64,000 bases of DNA from Beijerinckia sp. L45. GTDB taxonomy: Bacteria > Pseudomonadota > Alphaproteobacteria > Rhizobiales > Beijerinckiaceae. Below the pieces are notes generated by a model, which was not told the origin of the DNA, made no database searches, and saw nothing but the letters and a program-made list of their open reading frames with translations. Of the stretch, positions 25,628 to 33,485 are shown piece by piece (positions within the stretch are counted from its first letter, which is position 1; each line of letters starts with the position of its first letter). The position numbers and the translations under genes were made by a program. The DNA lies in NCBI RefSeq assembly GCF_009765775.1, contig NZ_LMUU01000259.1, positions 66,888 through 130,887 on the forward strand, given 5' to 3'.

Positions 25628-27181
25628 TCACGCCTTGGCGACCAGGGTCGGCTGCATCGCCGCCGACTCGTTCGCGGTCACCTTCAGCGCCTTCTTGAAG
25701 ATGACCGGCTGAACATACTGCAGCAGCGGGATGATCAGAGCATCGTCCGCCACCGCGCGATCGACGGCCTTCCAGCCAGCGATGCGCTTCGTCTCGTCCT
25801 TCTCGCCCCACAGAGGCCCAATCATTCCGAGCACCTCAGGGCCCTTCCAGGCGCTGTGCGGAGACATCGGGAACATCGCGAAGCCGGTCGAATTCGTCGG
25901 ATCGCCGGTGGCATTGCCCCAGTTGTAGAAGGCCGCAGGCCCGAGTTTGCCACTCAGGCGCAACTCGTAGTGCTTGGCGATCTCGTAGACTTCGATCTCG
26001 GCCTGGATGCCGACCTTGCGCCACATGCCGACGATCGCCTGGATCATCTCATAGTCTTTCGGCTTGTAGCCGCGCGTCGTCTGGATGGTGAATTTGACGG
26101 GCTTCTCCGGCGAGAAGCCGCTGGCCTTCAACAGCTCCGCCGCCTTCTTAGGATCGTAGGCAATCTTGATCGCGGGATCGTAGGCCGTGTAGATCGGCGC
26201 TTCCAAGGTGCTGATCGGCACGCCGTAGCCCTTGAGCAGGCGCTTTACCAGCGCCTCCTTGTCGATGGCGAGGTGGGCGGCCATCCGCACGTTCTTGTCG
26301 AGCATCGGCGCGACATTGGTGATGAAGATCAGGCCGATGTCGGAGACCGGCGTGGCGACGCCGGCGAACCCTGGTTTGGCGCGCAGCCGATCATATTCCT
26401 CGTAGGGGATTTCGAGGGTGAGGTCGGAAGAGCCGCTCTCGATTTCGGCCACCCGGCTCGTCGCATCGGTGACGAACTTGAACACGACGGTCTCGAACGC
26501 CGGCTTCGGCCCCCAGTAATGCGGATTGGCCTTGAGACGGAGGAACGCGTTGCCCTGATACTCGTCGACCATGTAGGGGCCGGTGCCGATCGGCTTCTTC
26601 TCGAAGCCGTCCGCCCCGACCTTCTCGAAATAGGCTTTCGGCATGACGTATCCGGTCATGAAGCCCATCCACATGAAGATGGTGGGCTCGAAGGAGACCA
26701 CGTCGGCGGTGATCTTCTGCCCGTCGATCTTGAAGTTGGCGATCTTCGACCAGATGAACTGGATCGAGTTGGCCCCCTTCGGGTCGCCGGCGCGGGTCAG
26801 CGACCACACGATGTCTTCGGGCGTCAGCGGCGAGCCGTCGTGCCAGGTGACGCCGGGGCGGACATCCATCCAGATCTTGGTCTTGTCTTCGTTCCAGCCC
26901 CAGGCTGTGAGCAGACCCGGCTCCCAGCTGAGATCCGGCTTCTGGCCGATATATTGGTCGAAGACCGAGCGGTAGATCGCCTGGATGCTCGGGTTGACGC
27001 CGGACGGTCCCATCGTCGGATCGAAGGAGGGCAAATTGACGTGGTAGGCGATGGTCAGCGTGCCGTTGTCCGCGGCCTGGACGGGGATGCGTCCGGCGAG
27101 CAGGCTGGCGATGAAGCCCCCCGCGCCGAGCGCCATCGTCTGCCGGCGTGACAGGGCGTGCTGGGGTGACAATCCAACCAT
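25628..27181 (-). CDS. Dpp/Opp-type ABC transporter substrate-binding protein (Tat signal)
   Basis: A 517-residue family-5 binding protein. SRRQTMALGAGGFIASLLAG is a twin-arginine signal. Mature landmarks are SFDPTMGPSGVN, WHDGSPLTPEDIVWSL and GTGPYMVDEYQGNAFLRLKAN. Such proteins bind peptides, nickel, opines or other small ligands; the ligand here is unknown. The start at 27181 is set by the signal. It heads the operon with DppBCDF and the exported VOC protein, and a copy of the island's repeated palindrome lies 53 nt upstream, so it is probably co-regulated with the aromatic genes. Confidence 0.88.
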   Translation of the reverse strand: MVGLSPQHALSRRQTMALGAGGFIASLLAGRIPVQAADNGTLTIAYHVNLPSFDPTMGPSGVNPSIQAIYRSVFDQYIGQKPDLSWEPGLLTAWGWNEDKTKIWMDVRPGVTWHDGSPLTPEDIVWSLTRAGDPKGANSIQFIWSKIANFKIDGQKITADVVSFEPTIFMWMGFMTGYVMPKAYFEKVGADGFEKKPIGTGPYMVDEYQGNAFLRLKANPHYWGPKPAFETVVFKFVTDATSRVAEIESGSSDLTLEIPYEEYDRLRAKPGFAGVATPVSDIGLIFITNVAPMLDKNVRMAAHLAIDKEALVKRLLKGYGVPISTLEAPIYTAYDPAIKIAYDPKKAAELLKASGFSPEKPVKFTIQTTRGYKPKDYEMIQAIVGMWRKVGIQAEIEVYEIAKHYELRLSGKLGPAAFYNWGNATGDPTNSTGFAMFPMSPHSAWKGPEVLGMIGPLWGEKDETKRIAGWKAVDRAVADDALIIPLLQYVQPVIFKKALKVTANESAAMQPTLVAKA

Positions 27182-27233
27182 CCGTTTTCCCCAAAATTGC
27201 GGTACGCCAACAATAACAAGGCCCGCGCTCACT

Positions 27234-27249
27234 CCTTCAAACTTAAAAC
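27234..27249 (-). promoter_or_regulatory. copy of the island palindrome (operator candidate)
   Basis: Read on the minus strand it is GTTTTA-AGTT-TGAAGG, matching the consensus ATTTTA-RGCY-TAAAAT at most arm positions. It lies 53 nt upstream of the binding-protein ATG. Confidence 0.45.
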
Positions 27250-27342
27250 GTTATCGGTGTTTCCGCTATGGCCGCATTGCAGTGATTTTGCGCAGCCGCT
27301 GCAGAATGTTTAGGCGCGCTTCGTTCGATAAAGATGCAGATG

Positions 27343-27358
27343 ATGTCTAACAAGACAT
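27343..27358. promoter_or_regulatory. perfect 6-4-6 palindrome, operator candidate
   Basis: ATGTCT-AACA-AGACAT is a perfect inverted repeat with the same geometry as the island palindrome but a different sequence. It lies 214 nt upstream of the IorA-like ATG. It may be the operator of the second MarR protein or of another regulator. Confidence 0.45.
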
Positions 27359-27490
27359 TGCCCATTTCCGGCAAGACCAAGACGCCGCCACGGGCGCCCG
27401 GGTTTGCGTTGTCGCGCTAGCCATCGGGCTTTCTATTGAAAGGTTACTTGATGATAGGGTCGCACGCGGCGTGCGCCGGCTTAAGAGGCG

Positions 27491-27518
27491 TTGACAATGG
27501 CAAGCCAGATCATATGAC
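27491..27518 (+). promoter_or_regulatory. sigma-70-type promoter candidate for the IorAB-like operon
   Basis: TTGACA (27491-27496), a 16-nt spacer and TATGAC (27513-27518) lie 53 nt upstream of the ATG at 27572, which has its own SD (AGGAG). Confidence 0.45.
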
Positions 27519-27571
27519 AATGCATAGATCGTTCGGCGGGTCATTGGCCGTCGGCGTGCGAGGAGTGTGGC

Positions 27572-29737
27572 ATGGCTGAACGATCCTTCGCGTCCGAGGT
27601 CCAGGACCTCAAGCTCGGCGCCGGCGACGTGTTCCGCGGCGAAGGCATTCTCGCGATCACCAAGGCACTGCTGCAGTCCGGCGTGTCCTACGTCGGCGGC
27701 TATCAGGGTTCGCCGATCTCGCATCTGATGGACGTGCTCGCCGACGCCAAGGACGTGCTGGACGACCTCGGCGTGCACTTCGAGTCCTCGGCCTCCGAAG
27801 CGGCTGCCGCGGCGATGCTGTCGGCCTCGGTGATGTATCCCGTGCGCGGCGCAGTGACATGGAAGTCGACGGCGGGCACCAACGTCGCCGCCGACGCGCT
27901 GTCAAACCTGTCGTCGGGCGGCGTCAAAGGCGGCGCGCTGATCATCCTCGGCGAGGATTACGGCGAGGGCTCTTCCATCATGCAGGAGCGCAGCCACGCC
28001 TTCGCGATGAAATCGCAGATGTGGCTGCTCGATCCGCGCCCCAACCTCGAATGCATGGTGAAGGCGGTCGAGGACGGGTTCGAGCTTTCCGAAGCCTCCA
28101 ACACGCCGGTGATGATGCAGGTCCGCGTGCGCGGCTGCCACGTCCACGGCCAGTTCGTCGCCAAGGACAACAAGCGCCCGACCTTCACGCTGAAGGACGC
28201 GCTGGAAAACCCCAAGCGCGACCTCGGCCGCATCGTCCTGCCGCCCGCCGCCTACACCCACGAAAACGAAAAGCTGGAGAACCGCTGGCCCGCCGCCGTC
28301 GCCTTCATCAAGGCACAAAAGCTCAACGAGCACTTTGGTCCGGACGTCGGCGAGATCGGCCTGATCATCCAGGGCGGTCTCTACAACAATGTCATGCGGG
28401 CCCTGCAATTCCTCGGCCTCGCCGACGTCTACGGCGAGACCACCGTGCCGATCTACGTGATGAACGTGACCTATCCGATGGTGGATGACGAGGTGGTCGC
28501 GTTCTGCCTCGGCAAGACGGCGGTCATCATGATCGAGGAGGGCCAGCCGGAGTATATCGAGCACACGCTGCATACGCTGCTCCGCCGCCGCGACATCAAT
28601 ACGAAGGTCAGCGGCAAGGACCTGCTGCCGCAGGGCGGCGAGTATACCGCGCCGGTGCTGGTCAAAGGCCTCGCCGCCTTCATCGAGACGCATGCGCCGC
28701 TGCTGCTCGGCAACCGACCGCCGGTGCCGAGCGCCGCGATGGTTCTTGCCGACCCCGCCATCAAGGCGCTGGCCGCGGTGGTGCCGGCGCGGCCCGCCGG
28801 TTTCTGCATCGGCTGTCCGGAGCGGCCGATCTTTGCCGCAATGAAGCTCGTCGAGGAAGAACTCGGCATCCATCATGTGTCTGCCGACATCGGCTGCCAC
28901 CTGTTCTCGATCCTGCCGCCGTTCAACATCGGCGCGACGACGATGGGCTACGGCCTCGGGCCGGCCTCGGCCTCCGCCTTCAACGTGCCGGCGAAAAAGC
29001 GGCCGATCTCGATCATGGGTGACGGTGGTTTCTGGCACAACGGTCTCGCCACAAGCGTCGGCAATGCCGTGTTCAACAAGCACGACGGCGTCATCATGGT
29101 GGTCGATAATTTCTACTCCGCCGCGACGGGCGGCCAGGACATCCTGTCGTCGCGCGCGGACAACCCGGGGCGGCTGACCAACAATTCGATCGTCGCTGCG
29201 GTGAAAGGCATCGGCGCCACCTGGGTACGGCAGATCGACCGCACCTACGACGTCGCGAGGATGCGCGATACGCTGCGCGACGCGCTGTCGTCGAAGGACA
29301 AGGGCCCGAAGATCATCGTGGCGTCTTCCGAGTGCATGCTGAACAAGCAGCGGCGCATCCGCCCCCTGATCGCCAAGGCGATCAAGGACGGCAAGCGCAT
29401 GGTGCGCGAAAAATTCGGCGTCGACGAGGACGTGTGCACCGGCGATCACGCCTGCATCCGGCTCTCCGGTTGCCCCTCGCTGTCGGTGAAGGAAACGTCC
29501 GACCCGCTGCGCGACGATCCCGTCGCCGCCATCGACCAGACCTGCGTCGGCTGCGGCAATTGCGGCGAAGTCGCCGAGGCGGCGGTGCTTTGCCCCTCGT
29601 TCTATCGCGCCGACATCATCTCCAACCCGACGCGCGTGGATCGTTTGCTGGCGCGCGTTCGCGGCGCGGTCATCGGCCATCTGCAGCGCCGCCGCGCCGC
29701 GCGCCGCACTGTCTTCGCGGCCGAGATGTCGTCATGA
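27572..29737 (+). CDS. indolepyruvate:ferredoxin oxidoreductase alpha-like subunit (TPP, Fe-S)
   Basis: 721 residues. The N-terminal pyruvate-oxidoreductase domain is followed by a TPP domain with GDGGFWHNG and VVDNFYSAATGGQ (about residues 484-522). A C-terminal ferredoxin-like part has CTGDHACIRLSGCP (about 622) and CVGCGNC...LCPSF (about 657-675). IorA-type enzymes decarboxylate aryl 2-oxoacids to aryl-acyl-CoA. In this context 2-aminophenylglyoxylate (isatinate) to 2-aminobenzoyl-CoA, by analogy with phenylglyoxylate oxidoreductase, is a plausible reaction; indolepyruvate or phenylpyruvate are the textbook ones. Coupled to the beta gene (ATGA). Confidence 0.85.
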   Translation: MAERSFASEVQDLKLGAGDVFRGEGILAITKALLQSGVSYVGGYQGSPISHLMDVLADAKDVLDDLGVHFESSASEAAAAAMLSASVMYPVRGAVTWKSTAGTNVAADALSNLSSGGVKGGALIILGEDYGEGSSIMQERSHAFAMKSQMWLLDPRPNLECMVKAVEDGFELSEASNTPVMMQVRVRGCHVHGQFVAKDNKRPTFTLKDALENPKRDLGRIVLPPAAYTHENEKLENRWPAAVAFIKAQKLNEHFGPDVGEIGLIIQGGLYNNVMRALQFLGLADVYGETTVPIYVMNVTYPMVDDEVVAFCLGKTAVIMIEEGQPEYIEHTLHTLLRRRDINTKVSGKDLLPQGGEYTAPVLVKGLAAFIETHAPLLLGNRPPVPSAAMVLADPAIKALAAVVPARPAGFCIGCPERPIFAAMKLVEEELGIHHVSADIGCHLFSILPPFNIGATTMGYGLGPASASAFNVPAKKRPISIMGDGGFWHNGLATSVGNAVFNKHDGVIMVVDNFYSAATGGQDILSSRADNPGRLTNNSIVAAVKGIGATWVRQIDRTYDVARMRDTLRDALSSKDKGPKIIVASSECMLNKQRRIRPLIAKAIKDGKRMVREKFGVDEDVCTGDHACIRLSGCPSLSVKETSDPLRDDPVAAIDQTCVGCGNCGEVAEAAVLCPSFYRADIISNPTRVDRLLARVRGAVIGHLQRRRAARRTVFAAEMSS

Positions 29738-31287
29738 CACTCGTCGATCTCGCGCGCCCCGTGCGGCTTTCCACCGACCGGCCGCTCTGCGTCGCGATCC
29801 TGGCGATGGGCGGGCAGGGCGGCGGCGTGCTGTCGGACTGGATCGTGGCGATGGCGGAGGCCGAAGGCTGGGCGGCGCAATCGACCTCGGTGCCTGGCGT
29901 CGCGCAGCGCACCGGCGCGACGATCTACTATATCGAAATGCTGCCAGAAAAGGCCGGCCGCCGCCCCATCTTCGCGCTGATGCCGACGCCGGGCGACGTC
30001 GATGTGGTCCTGGCGGCGGAATTCATGGAGGCCGGGCGCTCGATGATGCGCGGCCTCGTCACGCCCGACAGGACGGTGCTGATCGCCTCGACGCACCGCG
30101 CCTTCGCCGTCCAGGAAAAAGAGAAGCCGGGCAACGGCATCGCCGATCCGAACGCGGTGTTCGCCGCCGCCGGCATTGCGGCGAAACGCATCATCGGCTT
30201 CGACATGCAGGCGCTTGCCGAGCAGAACGGCACGGTGATCTCCGCCACGCTGTTCGGCGCACTCGCCGGGGCGGCCGTGCTGCCGTTCCGCCGTGACGCC
30301 TATGAGAACGCCATCCGTGTCGGCGGCAAGGGCGCCGAACCGAGCCTGCGCGGCTTCGCCGCCGGATTCTCGGGCGTGACGCAGAAGCCATTGGACGACA
30401 TCCCGGCGCCGCCGCCAAAAGTCGCGCCTGCACCGGTCGCGACGGGATACGCCGCGCTCGACGCGCTTCTCGACCGGATCGCCCGCGAACTGCCGCCGGA
30501 GGCCCAGGACCTCGCCCGCGCCGGCGTCGAACGGCTCGTCGACTACCAGGATGTCGCCTACGCCAACGAATACCTCGATCGCCTCGCGCCGTTTTTGGCG
30601 CTCGACCGGCAATGCGGTGGCGACACCAAAAGCTTCGCGCTGACCGTGCAGGCGGCAAAATACCTCGCGGTGGGGATGAGCTACGACGACGTCATCCGCG
30701 TCGCCGATCTCAAGACGCGGGCGAGCCGCTTCGACCGGGTGCACCGCGAAGTCGGTGCCAAGGGCGACCAGATCGTCATCATGACCGAGTTCATGCACCC
30801 GCGCATGGAAGAGGTGTTGGGTTCGCTCCCACGCAGGCTCGGGCAAGCGCTGGAAGCTCGTCCTCGGCTCGTGAAAGCGCTGGACCGCGTGGTGAACCGC
30901 GGACGCCGTGTGCGTACCGCCACGATCTTCTGGTTTCTGGGCCTCTACATCGTGTCCGGTCTCAAGGCGTTTCGCCGCGGGACGCTGCGCCACGAGCGCG
31001 AGATGGCGCATGTCGCGCACTGGCTCGATGTCGTGACGGCGACCGCGCCGCGCGACTACGATCTCGCCGTCGAGGCGCTCGCCTGCCGCCGGCTGGTGAA
31101 GGGCTATTCCGACACCCATGCCAGAGGCCTGTCGAAGTTCGACCGGGTGCTGGCGGAGGTCGGCTTTTTGACGGGCCGTGCCGATAGCGCGGCCTGGCTG
31201 CGGCGGCTGAAGGAGGCCGCGCTGGCGGACGAGAAGGGCGCGGCCCTCGACGGCGCGCTGGCGACCATGCGCAGCGCGTATGTGTGA
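29734..31287 (+). CDS. indolepyruvate oxidoreductase beta-like subunit, long form
   Basis: 517 residues. The first about 200 form the gamma-type catalytic domain (AILAMGGQGGGVLSDWI, then SVPGVAQRTGATIYYIE). The remaining about 300 are a long helical extension of the DUF6537 type, absent from archaeal IorB (about 200 residues). This long form is typical of proteobacterial IorAB pairs. The ATG overlaps the alpha stop (ATGA). With the alpha subunit it forms the CoA-dependent 2-oxoacid oxidoreductase discussed above. No dedicated ferredoxin gene is adjacent. Confidence 0.83.
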   Translation: MTLVDLARPVRLSTDRPLCVAILAMGGQGGGVLSDWIVAMAEAEGWAAQSTSVPGVAQRTGATIYYIEMLPEKAGRRPIFALMPTPGDVDVVLAAEFMEAGRSMMRGLVTPDRTVLIASTHRAFAVQEKEKPGNGIADPNAVFAAAGIAAKRIIGFDMQALAEQNGTVISATLFGALAGAAVLPFRRDAYENAIRVGGKGAEPSLRGFAAGFSGVTQKPLDDIPAPPPKVAPAPVATGYAALDALLDRIARELPPEAQDLARAGVERLVDYQDVAYANEYLDRLAPFLALDRQCGGDTKSFALTVQAAKYLAVGMSYDDVIRVADLKTRASRFDRVHREVGAKGDQIVIMTEFMHPRMEEVLGSLPRRLGQALEARPRLVKALDRVVNRGRRVRTATIFWFLGLYIVSGLKAFRRGTLRHEREMAHVAHWLDVVTATAPRDYDLAVEALACRRLVKGYSDTHARGLSKFDRVLAEVGFLTGRADSAAWLRRLKEAALADEKGAALDGALATMRSAYV

Positions 31288-31378
31288 TGATTTCTTGATT
31301 CTGGGCGCCAAGCAACCATTTTGAGACGGGCATGCGCCGCTCTCTTGACGGGATGGTGTTGGAAGGCGACAAAATGGC

Positions 31379-32506
31379 ATGACCGAGGCAGACCGAACGT
31401 TTCAGCTGCGATATGTCGGCGTCCGGTTCATGGGTGGACGATTGCCGCTGGATGTTCTTTCCGACCTGCCCGCGTTTCGCGACCTCCTTGTGTTCTATTC
31501 AAAAGAAAATTGGCGCGCCGCCAATTCGGATCGACGTCTCCCAAAAGGGTTTGAAGCAAGCATTGCCTTTGACCTAGTTGGGATCGACTCGGGCAGTGCG
31601 ATACCAAGACTGAGCTGGAAACGAGACGTTGTGCAAGCGATGCTTCCAGGCTTCGCCGACCAACTAGAGGTGTTCGTCGAGCGATCCTGCGTTCAGCTTG
31701 TAGAACTGGTCGATGGGGCGGGACACGATCGCCTCCCGACAATTTTGTCGTCCGAGCAAATCCGGGCACTTAACAAGCTTGGGTCGGGCTTGCGAGACCA
31801 CGAACGTATTGAATTTGTCGGCAGCAAAGGTCGTGACGGGAACGTGGTTTATCTCGACTCATTTCGTCGCAAGATTTTAATCACCCATGTTAGTGAAACT
31901 TACCAGGCGCGGTCTGAGGGTATTGGGAAGCTTCTTGGGCTTCATATCGATGGTTACATAAATGTTCTGACGACTAAGCACGGCGAGATACGCATTCCTA
32001 TCGACAGCGACCGTGTGGCGAGTGAATTCGATGGCAATATAGATGCAGATGTTCAGTATTCACTTCAGGTAAAACTCGATAAGGCGGACTGCCTGCGTGA
32101 GATCGTCGAGGTTCTCGATGTCGCGCTGATTGATCCGGCGTCCGCGAACGGCCTCGGTCGCTGTCGTCAAAGGATTGTTGAACTGCAGCACTTGAAGGGT
32201 GGATGGAACGACGGGGACGGACTCGAGATCGGTGCGCACGCAACACAAGCCGCCGATTTGCTATTGTCGAAACGTCCGCATTTCGCGGGGCTGTACAAGA
32301 TCTACCCAACGATCGCAGGCGGCGTTCTTTTCGAGTTCGAGCATCTCGGCTGGGACCTCTCGGTCGAAATCAGCGCAATGGGCTCGGTCGAGATCTACGG
32401 CATAAGGATCGACGGGCCCGAGGAAATGGACGTTAAGGCGTTCGACGAATTGGATGACATGTTCTTTGCTGCATTCGACGACTTGTTCGTCGGAGCCCCT
32501 GCATGA
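31379..32506 (+). CDS. protein of unknown function, first gene of a lower-GC two-gene cassette
   Basis: 375 residues with no family I can name. The C-terminal part (LKGGWNDGDGLEIG, then a YPTIAGGVLFEFEHLGWDLS strand pair) resembles a type of hypothetical protein often found next to a small FRPTPKD-type partner; just such a partner follows here. Codon use is less GC-biased than that of the neighbours, suggesting acquisition. An SD (GGAAGG) lies upstream. It separates iorB from the MarR gene and is probably unrelated to the aromatic pathway. Confidence 0.65.
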   Translation: MTEADRTFQLRYVGVRFMGGRLPLDVLSDLPAFRDLLVFYSKENWRAANSDRRLPKGFEASIAFDLVGIDSGSAIPRLSWKRDVVQAMLPGFADQLEVFVERSCVQLVELVDGAGHDRLPTILSSEQIRALNKLGSGLRDHERIEFVGSKGRDGNVVYLDSFRRKILITHVSETYQARSEGIGKLLGLHIDGYINVLTTKHGEIRIPIDSDRVASEFDGNIDADVQYSLQVKLDKADCLREIVEVLDVALIDPASANGLGRCRQRIVELQHLKGGWNDGDGLEIGAHATQAADLLLSKRPHFAGLYKIYPTIAGGVLFEFEHLGWDLSVEISAMGSVEIYGIRIDGPEEMDVKAFDELDDMFFAAFDDLFVGAPA

Positions 32507-32882
32507 GGGCTGAGCTCAGCGACAAGGACGAGATCTACTTCGCCAAATCCATCCGGGCTTTCTCTTTGACGGAGAGCCATCAAGTCAAGCTTTCCAGCCC
32601 ACGCCGAAAGATGGCAGCAGGCTTTCGGTCGATCGAGGCTCGCTCACGGATGCATCGGCGGCTTATCTTCGGTATAGAGACCAGGGATATCGATCTGACG
32701 CCGTCTATGGTGTGACGGTCGGCGAGTTTGACGTGGAGGCAATCCCTTGTCTGTCTGATCCGCTTCCTGCCAACTCTACCCATGCATACGCCAATTATTC
32801 CGCTTATTCGGGAAACCAGCAGAAAAACAAAGCAAAGCGCATTAAACTGTGGGCTTTGAAGCGAGGCAGGCTGCACCCTTAA
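32503..32882 (+). pseudogene. frameshifted partner gene of the two-gene cassette
   Basis: The ATG at 32503 overlaps the upstream stop (ATGA) and reads MRAELSDKDEIYFAKS, but the conserved-looking sequence continues in another frame: DLLRQIHPGFLFDGEPSS, QAFQPTPKDGSRLSV, then down to ...LKRGRLHP with TAA at 32880-32882. That second frame has no start codon after its own stop at 32511, so a one-base change between about 32511 and 32535 appears to have broken an ORF of about 125 codons. It may be a true frameshift, a sequencing error, or programmed. The uninterrupted 70-codon frame (32503-32715) looks like the wrong product. Confidence 0.6.
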
Positions 32883-32900
32883 CGCTGTACGCGAGGCATC

Positions 32901-33485
32901 CTACGTCGGCTGGTTCCGCGTGTTGCGCAGCACCTTGTGCAGCGTCGCGATGAACCCGCGGAACTCCATCTCGTCGACGCCCTCGAAGAACCGGGCGTAG
33001 AGCCCATAAATATCCGGCCACAGCGACGCGAAGAGGCCGAGACCTTTTTCGGTGATGAAGACTTCGCGCACGCGCATGTCGTCGGCCTTCGGCTTGCGGC
33101 GGATCAGACCCTGGTCTTCCAGCCCGTCGAGGGTGCGGCTCATCGTCGATTGCTCGGTCACCGCGAACAGCGCGAGTTCGTTGACGGTAATGCCGGACGC
33201 CACCGTCAAAACCGCCAGGGCGCGCATCTTGGTGGTGCTGATGCCGAGGCCTTTCAGCACCTCCTGCAGTTCCGCGTTCCACTGCGCCGAAAGCCGGTTG
33301 AGCAGGTAGGGCGCGAACTGGTTGAGTCCGATCTCGCCGATCGTCGGGATCGCCTCCTCGTCGCCCATCGGCCAGGCGGATAGCGGCGACGGCGCGTCGG
33401 GCGCTTTCGCGCCGCGGCGCGGCGCGGCATGCAGCGTCTGCTCGGCGATGGCGGGCGGCGTTCCCTTGCCTTTCGCTTTGCTCAC
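32901..33485 (-). CDS. MarR-family transcriptional regulator (first of two)
   Basis: 194 residues: an N-terminal extension of about 40 residues, then a MarR winged helix (TTKMRALAVLTVASGITVNE, recognition helix in AVTEQSTMSRTLDGLEDQG, wing in RKPKADDMRVREVFITEKG). The GTG at 33485 forms GTGA with the upstream flavoprotein stop, so the regulator is translationally coupled to that enzyme. MarR proteins in aromatic clusters usually repress and are released by a CoA-thioester or aromatic ligand. Candidate reader of the island palindrome, together with the MarR at 59.9 kb. Confidence 0.85.
   Translation of the reverse strand: MSKAKGKGTPPAIAEQTLHAAPRRGAKAPDAPSPLSAWPMGDEEAIPTIGEIGLNQFAPYLLNRLSAQWNAELQEVLKGLGISTTKMRALAVLTVASGITVNELALFAVTEQSTMSRTLDGLEDQGLIRRKPKADDMRVREVFITEKGLGLFASLWPDIYGLYARFFEGVDEMEFRGFIATLHKVLRNTRNQPT

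Larger units (their letters stand above)
27182..27571. other. divergent control region between the transporter and the IorAB-like operon
   Basis: A 390-bp region with no gene, lower in GC than its flanks. It contains the repeated island palindrome (27234-27249), a different perfect 6-4-6 palindrome (27343-27358) and a promoter-like pair for the plus-strand operon (27491-27518). Confidence 0.6.

Noticed and set aside
27902..29680. 592-codon open frame on the minus strand
   Set aside because: Antisense to the IorA-like gene, whose TPP and Fe-S motifs are unambiguous.
29602..31380. 592-codon open frame on the minus strand
   Set aside because: Antisense shadow of the IorB-like gene, with no recognisable motif.
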